Positions 10,081-21,270 of a stretch of DNA of 64,000 nucleotides are shown here, one piece after another (positions within the stretch are counted from its first letter, which is position 1; every line of letters starts with the position of its first letter). The position numbers and the translations under genes were made by a program. The DNA is from Tetragonia tetragonoides. Taxonomy: Eukaryota; Streptophyta; Magnoliopsida; Caryophyllales; Aizoaceae. The stretch is from the NCBI GenBank assembly GCA_038025085.1, contig CM076141.1, forward strand, positions 17,734,001-17,798,000, in the 5' to 3' direction. The notes beneath the pieces were generated by a model, which did no database searches, had not been told where the DNA came from, and was given only the letters and a program-made list of their open reading frames with translations.

Positions 10081-11984
10081 GCTTCTGATGCTGAAATAAA
10101 ATGAATGTGATGGCCTCTGCAAAATGTTATTGGTAAAAGAACGTTTAGTGACCATATTTATTCCAGCCAAACTAATGATGCAGACTTTTCCGAGAGAAAT
10201 AGCCTCTGCAAGGCGGCTGATTGCCATGTAGGAGAGCAGGTCAGGCAACTCTTTTGATTCTGGGCATGGCTCTCAAGTTTGAACCTGTGTTAGGTGTGTC
10301 TGCACCATGGCTTGTTTTTCATTCACCTGTAGTAGTTGGTTCAACTGTGCTAACAGGTTGCTTGAGTTAATAGGTTGGTATGGAACTTTGCAATGTTCAC
10401 CTATGTCAGAAAGTTTCTTGCATCTCATATTCTCATAAATCACATTCCCTGTTTTCTTGTTGCTTGTTTCAGTTACGAGAATCCAATAAGCTAGAGGCTC
10501 AAATAATAGGAATTAAATCTTGGGAGTTCAGTTTGATTTAACACAATGAAACGCGGTCTTGACATATCCCTCAGAATCGGAGACCTCAGAATTGTTGCTG
10601 TTTGTTCTGTTTCAATTTTAGTTTTCATACAAGAATCTATAACATCAAAGCCGCTTTCCTTAAACAATGTTTACAACATACAAACACCTACTTGTAGTGG
10701 TACTACAGACTACAGTACACCAAATAACATTGCATAAATTATACACATTTACAGGATCTTCACAGCAAGTCTGAGGCCGATGAATTGATGACTTCTGCGA
10801 TACCAATAGCTTTCGCAGGACTAGAGGTTGGCGTGTACGAGTTTCAGACCGGGTGGCAACTTTCATGCAGTTCTATGCTGCATGCCTCTCGAGCTTGAAC
10901 CTGTATTAGGATTTAGGAGTGGTTTCGCCATTGATAATTTCATCACCCATAATCGTTGGTTGAACTATGCTATCTTCTACCCATCTTAGCTTTAAGAATG
11001 CTCTCCGTACTAATGGTGCCCTTCTACCCTGTGTAAGTTTAAGACTATACACTATCTTTTAACGAATGCCTTGTAAGCTCAAAGTATGAGAAAAGAAAAA
11101 AAAAACAGATAAGAGGGACTAACAAATCTTGGATTCAAAATATTCTTTGGTTTCATAACGTGACACTTTTCAAAATTGAAAATGTGTGAGATTTTCGCTA
11201 GACTATCATCCTCCTAAAGGGCGACTTTCATGAAGTAAAGGGCTAGTTTGAGCCGATCAATGCACCAAGGGTTAAAGTTTATGGTTGTACGATTATACTT
11301 GGATGTATTGGTGGGTGGTGGATGGTGGGTGGTGGGATTATAATTCGACGAGCCTGAACTGAAAAATGTAAAATTATGCATTAGAATTCGCGCGGATATA
11401 CGCGAGGGGGGGGGGGGCAGAGTTTATGGTTGCACGACCATACTGAAATTTGTAAATTATTCATACAGAAATCGCTCGGACATATGGAAGGCTCTATAAG
11501 TTATAAGCGTTTTTTTTAGGATAAGTCAAGCTTACTTTTGTATCATACCAAGAGTAAACAAAAATTTCAAGACGAGTCGACATGTTGTGATTGAAATAAA
11601 TAATACGGTTATTTTTAATGCCTTGAATAAAGTTTTTAGGGGGTCTATAGCTGTTGAGTTAGTTGGTAATTTTAGTTTTGTGTTTTGATCTTTTGTTAAT
11701 CGGGAAGATAATTGTGTAGTCTACGAGCTTGTACACGTGCAATCATGGGAAATACGGAGTCTTCTCTTCCTTTTAACGTTATTGTTGCTTTACCCTCCGA
11801 TTTGGAAAAATTAATATAAGATCGTGCCGTGGTCTTTCTCTCCAAAAGAAAAAAAAAAGACAAAAATTTCAAGAAGAATCGACGAGCATGATTGATAAAG
11901 GCCCCACCTGAATTTCCTGCAGGAGACTAGAGATATGATCAGCTACCTCATCACCAATTTTGCACAAATTGATAAAATCATAAT
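10081..11984. other. Non-coding region with diverged repeats and a G12 run
   Basis: Further copies of the repeats described upstream occupy 10200-10970. A diverged duplicate pair at about 11276-11400 and 11420-11483 (shared AGTTTATGGTTG(T/C)ACGA) flanks a run of 12 G at 11406-11417. No coding sequence was found up to the MITE. Confidence 0.45.
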
Positions 11985-12728
11985 GGGATATTTTACCGCG
12001 CGTCTTTGAAGTTTGTCAAAATGCATATGAGATACAACGAACTTTCCAAATGCACCATATACCTCTTAACTTTTAAATTCTTGCCCAATATAATCAAATG
12101 TAATTTATTTTAGTTACTTTGTTAAAACCTGTTATTTAATTATCTTTTAATTAATTATTTTTTTTCCGAGTTTTGGGTATTTAGCGTAAATATAACCAAA
12201 ATCTAAATTAGCTCATTCAGGTGAATTGAGTTGACTCATAGGTTTTGGGTTTAATCTTATATTGAGTGGGTTCGATTTCATGTAATTTTTCATATTATTT
12301 TGGATGTTGGTCGGGTCAAATATTAGGCGGTTTGGATTGGTTTTGCTTGGTTTAGTTTGAGACAAGCAAACATTTTTTGAATAATTCTTGGTATTTTAAA
12401 TTAAGCTAAAGGTCGTCAAAAAATTATTTACTATTTGACTCTGTTAAAAAAAACAAAAGGGACAAGTGATGTAAGTGTACTGAATTTTTCACTCAAAGAA
12501 AAAAAGTGTATTAAGTTTTGAAAAAAAAAAGAATTATTCAAAAAAAAAATAATCTAAAAATTGAAATCAAATAAAAGGTGTGTAGAAAGAAAAGAGAAAA
12601 CAAAATAAATTACATTTGGTTATATTGGGTAAAAATTCAAAAATTAAGGGGTATATAATGCATTTGGAAAATTCGTTGTATCTCATGTGCATTTTGACAA
12701 ACTTCAGAAACGGACCGTGAAATATCCC
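11985..12728. mobile_element. Mutator-type MITE (744 bp)
   Basis: The termini begin GGGATATTT and form long inverted repeats of about 140 bp (11985-12125 and about 12590-12728) that match closely; landmarks are TTTGTCAAAATGCA, GAGATACAACGAA, TTCCAAATGCA and ATGTAATTTATTTT. A perfect 9-bp direct repeat AATCATAAT flanks the element (11976-11984 and 12729-12737). Long inverted repeats with a 9-bp duplication are the hallmark of Mutator-like elements. The 460-bp interior has no coding capacity, so it is non-autonomous. It ends 98 bases before the start codon of the PPR gene and may supply part of its promoter. Confidence 0.9.
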
Positions 12729-12826
12729 AATCATAATGTATAAACCTTACAACCGTCATAACTACCAAATGAACTGCTGATTCTTATTCTACCTTCCTAA
12801 ACAGCTAAACCAGTAATTCATCGTCA

Positions 12827-15535
12827 ATGTCCTCCTTGATTCACTCTCTCTCTCCAACCTTACTCTGTTTCTCTTCCAATACTTCATCACCCTCTCCTTT
12901 CCCACCACCTAATAATCATCAGCTCCCTTCATTGCATAAAAACCATATTATAAAATCTTATGCAACACTAACATCCTCTGCTCCCATATCAAAACCCACT
13001 TCAGAACTTCAATCTAAACATTCATGGGTCGAAACCCTTCGTTCCCAAGCTCGTGGGGGTCTTTATATAGAAGCAATTTCGACCTACATTGCTATGATTA
13101 CGGCAAATTTTGCACCGGACAATTTTGCCTTTCCGGCGATTTTAAAGGTTGCTGCTGACCTTCAGGACTTGTATTTGGGTAAACAGATTCATGCCCATGT
13201 GTTTAAATTTGGGTATGGGTTAAATGCAACAACTGTGGATAATACCCTTGTGAATATGTATGGGAAATGTGGGGATATTAAGGATGTATATAAGGTGTTT
13301 GATAAAATGTCTCAAAGAGATCAGGTGTCTTGGAACTCTATGATTGCTGCTTTGTGTAAGCATGAGGAGTGGGGGGATGCTTTAGAGGCGTTTCGGGCTA
13401 TGCAATTGGAGAATGTTGAGCCTAGCTCGTTTACGTTGGTGAGTGTTGTTTCGATGTGTTGGAATTTTGGGGTTGTTGATGGGTTGAGGATTGGGAAACA
13501 AGTTCATGGGTATAGTTTGAGGAAGGGGAATGGGACGAGTCATACGGTTAATGCGTTGATGGCTATGTATGCGAAATTGGGGAAGCTTGATTATGGAAGA
13601 TTTTTGCTTGATGTGTTTGAGGAGAGGGATTTGGTTACTTGGAATACTATTATAAGTTCATTCTCACAGAATAGTCGATTTTTGGAAGCTTTGGGATTTT
13701 TGAGGTATATGGTTTTAGAGGGGGTTAAGCCTGATGGGGTGACTATTGCAAGCATCTTACCTGCATGTTCCCATTTAGAGTTGTTGAATTTAGGAAGAGA
13801 AATTCATGCTTATGTGATGAGAAATCAAGATTTAGGTGAGAATTCCTTTGTGGCTAGTGCTTTGGTCGACATGTATTGCAATTGTAAACAAGTTCCAAAA
13901 GGTCGCCATATCTTTGATAGGACAATAACGAGAAATACGGCTCTTTGGAACGCTATGCTGGCTGGTTATGCACAAAATGGGAATTTTGACGAGGCATTGA
14001 TGCTTTTCATCGAAATGCTGGAAGTTCCAGGGTTCCCCCCAAATACCACTACTATGGCCAGTGTTTTACCTTGTTGTGTGCATAGTCGAGCATTCTTGGG
14101 TACAGAAGGCATTCATGGTATTATAATCAAATTAGGCTTTGGGAGAGACATGTATGTACGAAATGCACTTATGGATATGTACTCGAGGATAGGAAAGATA
14201 GAAATTTCCAAAGCAATCTTTGATAATATGGAGTATAAGGATATTGTCTCTTGGAACACAATGGTTACTGGCTTTGTTGTTTGTGGACAGCATAGTGATG
14301 CTCTTCTGCTGCTTCATGATATGCACAGATTTGATGAAAAAGAGACAAGTGAGCTCGGAAATGAAAATGATGTTAGAAATTCTTATAAAGCGAATTCAGT
14401 TACTCTTATGGCAATTCTTCCTGGTTGTGCTTCCCTGTCAGCACTGGCCAAGGGAAAAGAGATCCACACATATGCCATTAAAAATAATTTAGCTTCAGAT
14501 GTTGCAGTCGGTAGTGCCTTAGTTGACATGTACGCGAAATGTGGATGTTTAAATTTGTCAAGAAAAGTATTCGATGAGATGCCAAACAAAAATGTGATAA
14601 CATGGAACGTGCTTATCATGGCTTATGGTATGCATGGGCAAGGCGAGGAAGCATTTAACCTCTTCAGAGAAATGGCAGCAGAAGTTTCACAAGGTAGTGA
14701 GGTGCGGCCCAATGAAGTGACCTTTATTGCTGTATTTGCAGCATGTAGCCACTCTGGCTTGGTCAATGAAGGGCTAAATCTGTTCCATAATATGAGAGAT
14801 GAGTATGGGATTGAACCTAGATCTGATCATTATGCTTGTGTAGTGGATTTGCTTGGTCGAGCAGGGAGACTACAGGCTGCCTATGAACTCATCAATGACA
14901 TGCCTGCACAGTATGATACAACAGGTGCTTGGAGTAGTTTGCTGGGTGCTTGTCGGGTTCACAAAAATGTAGAGCTGGGGGAGATTGCTGCCAGGAATCT
15001 CATAGAAGTGGAACCACACATAGATAGCCATTATGTTTTACTTTCTAATATCTATTCATCTGTGGAGCTTTGGGAAAAGGCAATGGAAGTCCGGAAGAAC
15101 ATGAAGCAGATGGGAGTGAGAAAAGAACCTGGCTGTAGCTGGATAGAGTTTGGTGATAAGGTTCATAGGTTCCTTGCAGGTGATGCATCCCATCCACAAA
15201 CTGAACAGCTCTATGGATTCCTTGAGGATTTGTCAAAGAGAATGAGGAAGGAGGGCTATGTTCCTGACACTTCTTGTGTCCTCCACAATCTTGATGAGAA
15301 GGAAAAGGAGAGTTTACTTTGCGGACACAGTGAGAAATTGGCAATAGCATTTGGCATTCTAAATTCACCACCTGGCAGAACAATTCGTGTTGCCAAGAAC
15401 CTCAGAGTTTGCAATGATTGCCATACAGCAACAAAGTTCATTTCAAAAATTGAGAAGAGGGAGATAATTCTTCGGGACGTCAGGAGGTTTCATCATTTCA
15501 AGGACGGGACTTGCTCTTGTGGGGACTATTGGTGA
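12827..15535 (+). CDS. OTP84: DYW-type PPR protein, OTP84-like chloroplast RNA editing factor
   Basis: This single-exon gene encodes 902 residues, close to Arabidopsis OTP84 (At3g57430), which it resembles along its whole length (shared runs such as GKQIHAHV, VSWNSMI and ALSALAKGKEIH). OTP84 is needed for C-to-U editing of sites in chloroplast ndhB, ndhF and psbZ transcripts. Residues 1-60 are Ser/Pro/Thr-rich with few acidic residues, as in a plastid transit peptide. PLS-type PPR repeats follow (about 90-690), then E/E+ motifs (about 700-807), then the DYW deaminase domain (808-902). Its cytidine-deaminase signature is present: HSE at 834-836, Cys862 and Cys865 in CNDCH, and the second metal-site residues near His889, Cys896 and Cys898, with the terminal tripeptide DYW. 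No frameshift or stop, so probably functional. The exact sites edited in this species are not known. Confidence 0.93.
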   Translation: MSSLIHSLSPTLLCFSSNTSSPSPFPPPNNHQLPSLHKNHIIKSYATLTSSAPISKPTSELQSKHSWVETLRSQARGGLYIEAISTYIAMITANFAPDNFAFPAILKVAADLQDLYLGKQIHAHVFKFGYGLNATTVDNTLVNMYGKCGDIKDVYKVFDKMSQRDQVSWNSMIAALCKHEEWGDALEAFRAMQLENVEPSSFTLVSVVSMCWNFGVVDGLRIGKQVHGYSLRKGNGTSHTVNALMAMYAKLGKLDYGRFLLDVFEERDLVTWNTIISSFSQNSRFLEALGFLRYMVLEGVKPDGVTIASILPACSHLELLNLGREIHAYVMRNQDLGENSFVASALVDMYCNCKQVPKGRHIFDRTITRNTALWNAMLAGYAQNGNFDEALMLFIEMLEVPGFPPNTTTMASVLPCCVHSRAFLGTEGIHGIIIKLGFGRDMYVRNALMDMYSRIGKIEISKAIFDNMEYKDIVSWNTMVTGFVVCGQHSDALLLLHDMHRFDEKETSELGNENDVRNSYKANSVTLMAILPGCASLSALAKGKEIHTYAIKNNLASDVAVGSALVDMYAKCGCLNLSRKVFDEMPNKNVITWNVLIMAYGMHGQGEEAFNLFREMAAEVSQGSEVRPNEVTFIAVFAACSHSGLVNEGLNLFHNMRDEYGIEPRSDHYACVVDLLGRAGRLQAAYELINDMPAQYDTTGAWSSLLGACRVHKNVELGEIAARNLIEVEPHIDSHYVLLSNIYSSVELWEKAMEVRKNMKQMGVRKEPGCSWIEFGDKVHRFLAGDASHPQTEQLYGFLEDLSKRMRKEGYVPDTSCVLHNLDEKEKESLLCGHSEKLAIAFGILNSPPGRTIRVAKNLRVCNDCHTATKFISKIEKREIILRDVRRFHHFKDGTCSCGDYW

Positions 15536-17881
15536 TACTTCTATAGTGTTTTCTATTTCATTCTCTACTATATAGTTGGAGACATTCAAGTATCCTCCTA
15601 AAAGAATGTACCATTTATTTTTATAATTTGAGAGTGCCTTTGTTGTAATAGCTGGTCATATTATACAGTTATTAGTAGTGAAGAGTGATATGGAGATTCA
15701 GAGGGTAACATGAAGAGAAAAAAAAGTCGAAGGACAACAGTTGTCTGATTGCAGTTTTCTTCTTTACTTATCGGTCAAGCTTCTGAGAATTAATTGTCTC
15801 TAGCTAAGCTTTCCAGAAACAAATTTCTATGAGGACTTCAATGTAGAGCATTTGACAAGGGTAAATATGAAGAACTGTTTTAAGAGTCACTGAGTTTGCC
15901 GTATTTGGAACTATTGATTAAGATGTATCTGAAGGTTGATGCGTTTGCTTGTGCTGACAAGACCTATGTTCTGATGCACATCATCTTATATTCTTGACAC
16001 TCTGAGATGATGCAAGATTATGCAGAACAGGGGAGAATGTTATTCCTTTTAAGTGTGTTTAAAGCAATGGATTTAAACAGGTAAGCCTTTGTTGGTACAG
16101 GAAGCCATTATTTTGTTTTATTTTCTGTAAATCCTACTCCTAGAGTATAAGATAAAACATTTCACTAATATTACTTGTGTTAATTATCCTGCTGTTCATT
16201 TGTACTTCTGGTATACTGCATTCTGGTGTGTCAGTGGACATTGGCAACACTGTACAGAGAAATAGGACATTTAAGTTGTTCTCCCGTTTTGAAATAGAAA
16301 TAATTAATTCGTTTAAATACTATCCACGACTTGCATGATGCATATAGGGTTACCAGGTCTGCTAACATGAGTAATTGGGCTTATTTTAAAGCAAATATAT
16401 TTGAACTTTTTACATAAGAATTCCTCTCCCTCTCCTCTCTGTCTTGCTCGCTAGCTTGCTAAAATGTATGCCAGCTAAACGGAGGAGTACTTCATAGTAG
16501 GACCAGCTGCTGGTATCATAAACACTGTGTACAGCAGAGCTCATCTCTTCTTTTCTCACTATACCGAAATATTAGGAAACTGTAGAAACTTGTTGTAATA
16601 ACATTTTAGAGGTTTGCAGAGATGGTGAGTTTCTTATAGAATAAATTTGTAGTAATTGTAATGTTAATAATCTATATTGATGCAGAAATGTATGATGCTG
16701 ATAGAAGGATCCTTTTCATACTGGCCGCTTTAGAAATCTTCACTGCTTAAGCATCCTAATGGAGCTTCAGATAACTGTAGATATGTTTATAGCTACTTCA
16801 GGTAACCGTAGATATCTTTCAGGTGAATATAAATATGTTCACAAAAATGTACAAATAATTCTGAGAGAACAATCCTTGTCTATATATAAGTAAAATTGTG
16901 AAGCATGAAGAAAGTATGGGAAGCATTCTGTTCATGCTGTCTTCTATCTATATCTTCAGTTTCCTTGATCGTTGACATAGAAATGGTTTTCAAGAAAAAC
17001 TTTTGTGTGGAAGATTCCTAACTGGATAGGGCATCTTGACATAGCTGATGTAGTTTTCTACTTTTGCAAGGGTCAGTAATGCCTTGTATGTGGTCTCCCC
17101 TCCCATGTGATATAAGCATATTTGCGGTTCAAAATTTCTTGGAAGTGTATGGTGTTTTATTTACGATCCACTTGTCCATCCTTTGTTATTGTGGTTGCTC
17201 TTGCATCTATTATGTAAGCATATTTGCAATTGTAGAATTGCAAGCATTCAGTTAAAAATTGTGGATGTCTGATTCAGGAAGGTTGAAATGCTAGTAATGT
17301 TGTTGCACTTGACTATTTAGGAGACATCTGAACTTTGGTTTCCTTAAGTGGCAATATTTTGGTGGTAATGTGTATGCTATATTGCCTTTATGTTACGAAT
17401 TTGCACTTTGAGCACACCGTTTCTCACATCGGTTGTGTTGCATAGGATTTTCTTTAAGGTTTATTTCTTGTGGTAGTGAAGTTAAGCTCTGAGACAGAGC
17501 TAGCCCTTTTTTATTCATTTAGGTATTACTTTGGGAATCATTTCTCGCTGTAGGTTCTAATGCACCCCCAAGGTCCAAATGTACCCAACGAAAAATGCAC
17601 CCAGTCCATAGGAGAAAGAGGAAAAAGTAAAAAGGAAATCAGGAGGAGGACAGCCATAGTTGAGTTGTGTCAGTAATAGCGCTAGCCTGATTGCACGCTC
17701 TTGCTTCTTAAGTTGTATCTTTTTTACTTTTCTACATTCTGCCCGATATATAAACGATGGTGGTAGTGTTCACTACTTTGGATGACTTGAGGTCAATATG
17801 CAATATGACTTCCAGTACTTTGATCTCTTGAATGACATTGCGTTATTTGGGAAATGATTGTTTTGCTAAGAATGCTCATTT
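15536..17881. other. Intergenic or 3' untranslated region after the PPR gene
   Basis: No protein-coding gene recognised. The region may contain spliced 3' untranslated sequence of the PPR gene, but no splice pattern could be shown. It ends at the target site duplication GCATA (17882-17886) of the large LTR element. Confidence 0.45.
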
Positions 17882-17886
17882 GCATA

Positions 17887-19913
17887 TGTTGTGCTATATG
17901 TGTTTTGATGATTGACAAACCAATGAGCTTATGCACATATGTACTAATGTCTTGTATGAGCAATATATTGTAGCCCAAAAGAAGTAGAGCTCAATATACA
18001 TGGAGTTTAAAGATGTGCATATGGAACTCAAAAGAGTGATAACATTAAAGGATGACTAGATGATGACAAGACCAAGGAAGTATGAAGACACAAATGAAGA
18101 TTAAGTGTTTGGCTTCCTCGATGTCTTGTATGTGCCTTAGATTCGGAATCATAGAGGTAGAACAATTGATTTTGGGAACAAAAATCAAAATTGAAGTTTG
18201 TGGTGCAAAGGGACCAGCATCAGTACCCTGTTCCCTTGCCCAGACGTGGTAAACATTTTTATTAAAAATAAAAGTTCGGTTTTAACTCAACTTTTCTTTA
18301 AAATGTTTTTGCAGGCTTCTTAAATTTATTCACCAGATTTCCAGCTACAAAAACATTGATTTACAAGGCAAAAGCTTGAGTGTTAAAATGGGTTAGAATA
18401 AAGCACTTTATGGGAATCTTTTTATGGAGCCTTGTACTAGCATTATGTTGAACAAACAACCTTCACATGTGATTAAACTTTCTGATTTTCAAAGGCTATT
18501 TGGGTTCCCCAATGTAGCCTAAGATCACATGAAAGTTTTAACATATGTTAAGGTTTGATTTCCAATATATTCACTTTATGCTTTTTCATATAAAATGTCA
18601 AAAGCTTTCCCATAAACTTTACCCAATGCAAATATTCTCATCCGATTTCTTAGCCAACATTTGATTCTCTAAATGTAGTCTAAGATCACATGAAAGTATT
18701 AGCATGGGGTAAGGTTTTGTTTTCAAAAGATTCACTTTATGCTTTTTCATTAAAAATGCCGAAAGCTTGTACATAATCTCTACCCAATGCAAAGACTCTT
18801 GGCTGGTGGTTTAGCCAACATTTGGCTCCCAAATGTGAGCTAGACATCACATGAAAGCTTTATCATTGTCTAAAGTTGCTTTTAGAGTGCTTTAACTTTT
18901 GGCTACTTTAACATAAAGAGCTTGTGGCCTCTCCTATATAAATGGGAGCTTGTGCTACTGATTTTCTAAGGAGGAATGCCCAGAGCTTCATTGAAAACCT
19001 TTCAAGGCAAAACCCTCCTTCCTTCACTTGAGTAAAATCGTCATATATTTTCTAGTGAAGTAAAACAGTTTTTTGACCTTATTCCATCACTTGTTCCCCT
19101 GCATTGTTCACTTCTCAAATCCGATTCTTTGGCACTTATGATTTATTTGTAACCTTTCATTAGCTTTTTTAGAAGCATTCAAAGGTTAATTGTATTACTC
19201 TTTAGAGTGTTTTCCAAGTTAGAGTTAGCTTGTGAGTGCTTGGCAACTTGAGTGAAGTTGTAGCTTGGCAATTTGTGAGTATGTTGTTGAGTGCTTGGAA
19301 ACTTGAGTGAAGTTGTGACCTTGCCAACTTGAGGGAGTTGTGGGAGAAAGAGAGTGCTCAAAACTTGAGGGAGCTTGTGAGCCTTATCAACTTGAGGGAG
19401 TTGTGTAAAAAGAGTGAGTTCAAAACTTGAGGGAGTTTGTGAACTTTGCGAGCTTGAGGGAGTTCGACGCAAATCCAAGTTAGAGTTAGCTTGGTGAGTG
19501 AAAATCACAAGATCGAGTGTGTCAAGTAACAAGGAGGTGAAACACATTTAAGTGAGTGAGAAGTAACTCTTAGGCCAACAAAAGCTTGTTGGTGCATGTA
19601 TACTTAGTCTTAGGAGTATAAGCTATGTACATGAGTTTGGCTCGAATAATAAGAGAAAGTATTTGATAAATCCCACTAAGTTGGATCGTGGTTTTACATC
19701 CAAATTGAGCCTTGGATGGTTTCCACGCTAAAATATCGTGTCTCCTTTGCTCTATCTTTATCATGTTTCCGCACTATATTCTGTCTAATAGGAACAACCA
19801 AGGGAACACCGTTCCTGTGGTTGGTCCTTTTTCATCAGAAACAAAAATTAGCCAAAAAATTGGAGACCCAATTCAACCCCCACTTCTTGTGTCTCACGAA
19901 GTGCATTCTATCA
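17887..19913 (+). repeat. 5' LTR of the large element
   Basis: 2027 bp with a TATATAAAT box at 18935-18943. It contains two internal repeat sets. One is a ~160-bp unit with AATGTAG(C/T)CTAAGATCACATG at 18510 and 18671 and a diverged third copy at 18831. The other is a CTTGAGGGAG-based array of five hits between 19328 and 19470. It ends CTATCA just before the primer binding site. Confidence 0.9.
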
Positions 19914-19915
19914 AT

Positions 19916-19927
19916 TGGTATTAGAGC
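19916..19927 (+). other. Primer binding site (initiator tRNA-Met)
   Basis: TGGTATTAGAGC lies two bases after the 5' LTR and differs at one position from the common plant Copia/Gypsy PBS TGGTATCAGAGC, complementary to the 3' end of initiator tRNA-Met. Confidence 0.8.
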
Positions 19928-20487
19928 AGGTCTCACACAAAAAGCTAACCCGATCCACAAAATTGAGTGCACCACCTGAAATACAAGATCCAAATGCTTC
20001 TCTAGCTCATTTGTTTGTTTACCAACTTTGTAAGTTGGTAGATGGTTTATATGAAGATCTTCATCCAAGCCTAAAGTTATGGACTTTGGCAACTTGTTGC
20101 TAAAGGTCCTTTCATCATTGATGAAGTGAAGAATAACAAAGGAGAAAACGCACACAAGCCAAAAAGCAAGATCAACGACTACAACCTCCAAAAGTTTGAT
20201 GAGAATGTCGAGGCCATAAGATCCCCTCATGGTGGTCTTGATCCAGAAGAATACAACTACCTCGCCTCTTGGAACACCTCAAAGAAATTTCGGAATGCTT
20301 TCAAAGTTGCACATCCAGAGGAACGACAGAGGGAACAACGTTCCTTAGGCAGTTCCAATTTGCAAACATGATAGCAACTAGGAAAGGCTCGGATGAGAAG
20401 AAAGCGAAAGAACCTAAGGTGAGAATCGACTTGACAGCAAGAAGCAACACCAAGTAAAAGAGGAAATCGATTGAGATAAACTTTCAC

Positions 20488-21270
20488 ATGTTCAAAGAAA
20501 AGTTGAATGTTTCTTATACATTTAATTTAATTGATATGATGAATATTTTCTTTGATTATTTCCTTTATATGTGGTATGAAAAAGATATGTTGCTTTATAC
20601 TTTTTGTGGAGTGATGTTTTATCTAAGAAATATTGTTGAGAAAGAAAAAGGAATTGAATATAAGAACACAATTCTTAGAAAACAATGTCTAGTCCCCAAA
20701 GGAACATTGACAGGAACAAGTGTAGGAACAGTAACATTGCGTTTCATGTTGTTGAGTGTACTCATTGCTTTCACAGTACGTGATGCTTGTGGCTATGTTA
20801 TATGCACTAATATGTTTTATACATGTCTTGAGTCTTTAACATTTGATCTATTTCTTGTCAACGATGCATTAAAATTCGAAAAGGTCAAAGATAAGAAATT
20901 TCAAGATTACTTAAAACATATTTATGAATATGTCACAAGGAACAACGTATGGAACAACACATGGAACAATGTCTGTCAGATAGTTTGGTGGCTAATTCTT
21001 AACCACAATAAGATTCAAATGAAGGTAATATTAAAAGGCAATAAAGTTTCATGGAATTCAAGTTCTAAATGTGCGATGTTGCCTTGTAATCATGTTTGCA
21101 TGTTTTGTGCTAAAATTGGCCTTTACAACTCAAGTTGTGAGGCGAGAAAAAATGCTCATGAAGTGAGTTGTCAACATGTGAAATTCATGTGTATAAAATG
21201 GAGTCTTTTGCTTGCTGCCTTCTTTGGAAAGGGACCCAAACATGCTTGGGTTCCTAAATCTCACAACTAA
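20488..21270 (+). pseudogene. Gag C-terminal remnant with a mutated zinc knuckle
   Basis: An open frame of 260 codons without overall resemblance to a known protein, but its C-terminal part has two Gag-like marks. Cys204-x2-Cys207-x4-Leu212-x4-Cys217 has exactly the spacing of a retroviral CCHC knuckle with the His replaced by Leu, followed by an ARK segment; then GPKHAWVPK (249-257) resembles the GPK-x-x-WVPK stretch that in Sire-type Copia polyproteins lies between Gag and protease. No protease follows. The N-terminal 150 residues are hydrophobic and Cys-rich and look non-native. Likely a decayed gag, not a working gene. Confidence 0.45.

Noticed and set aside
19179..19547. Ser/Gln/Leu-rich minus-strand frame, also at 32698-33069
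   Set aside because: Produced by the CTTGAGGGAG repeat array in both LTRs; antisense to the element.
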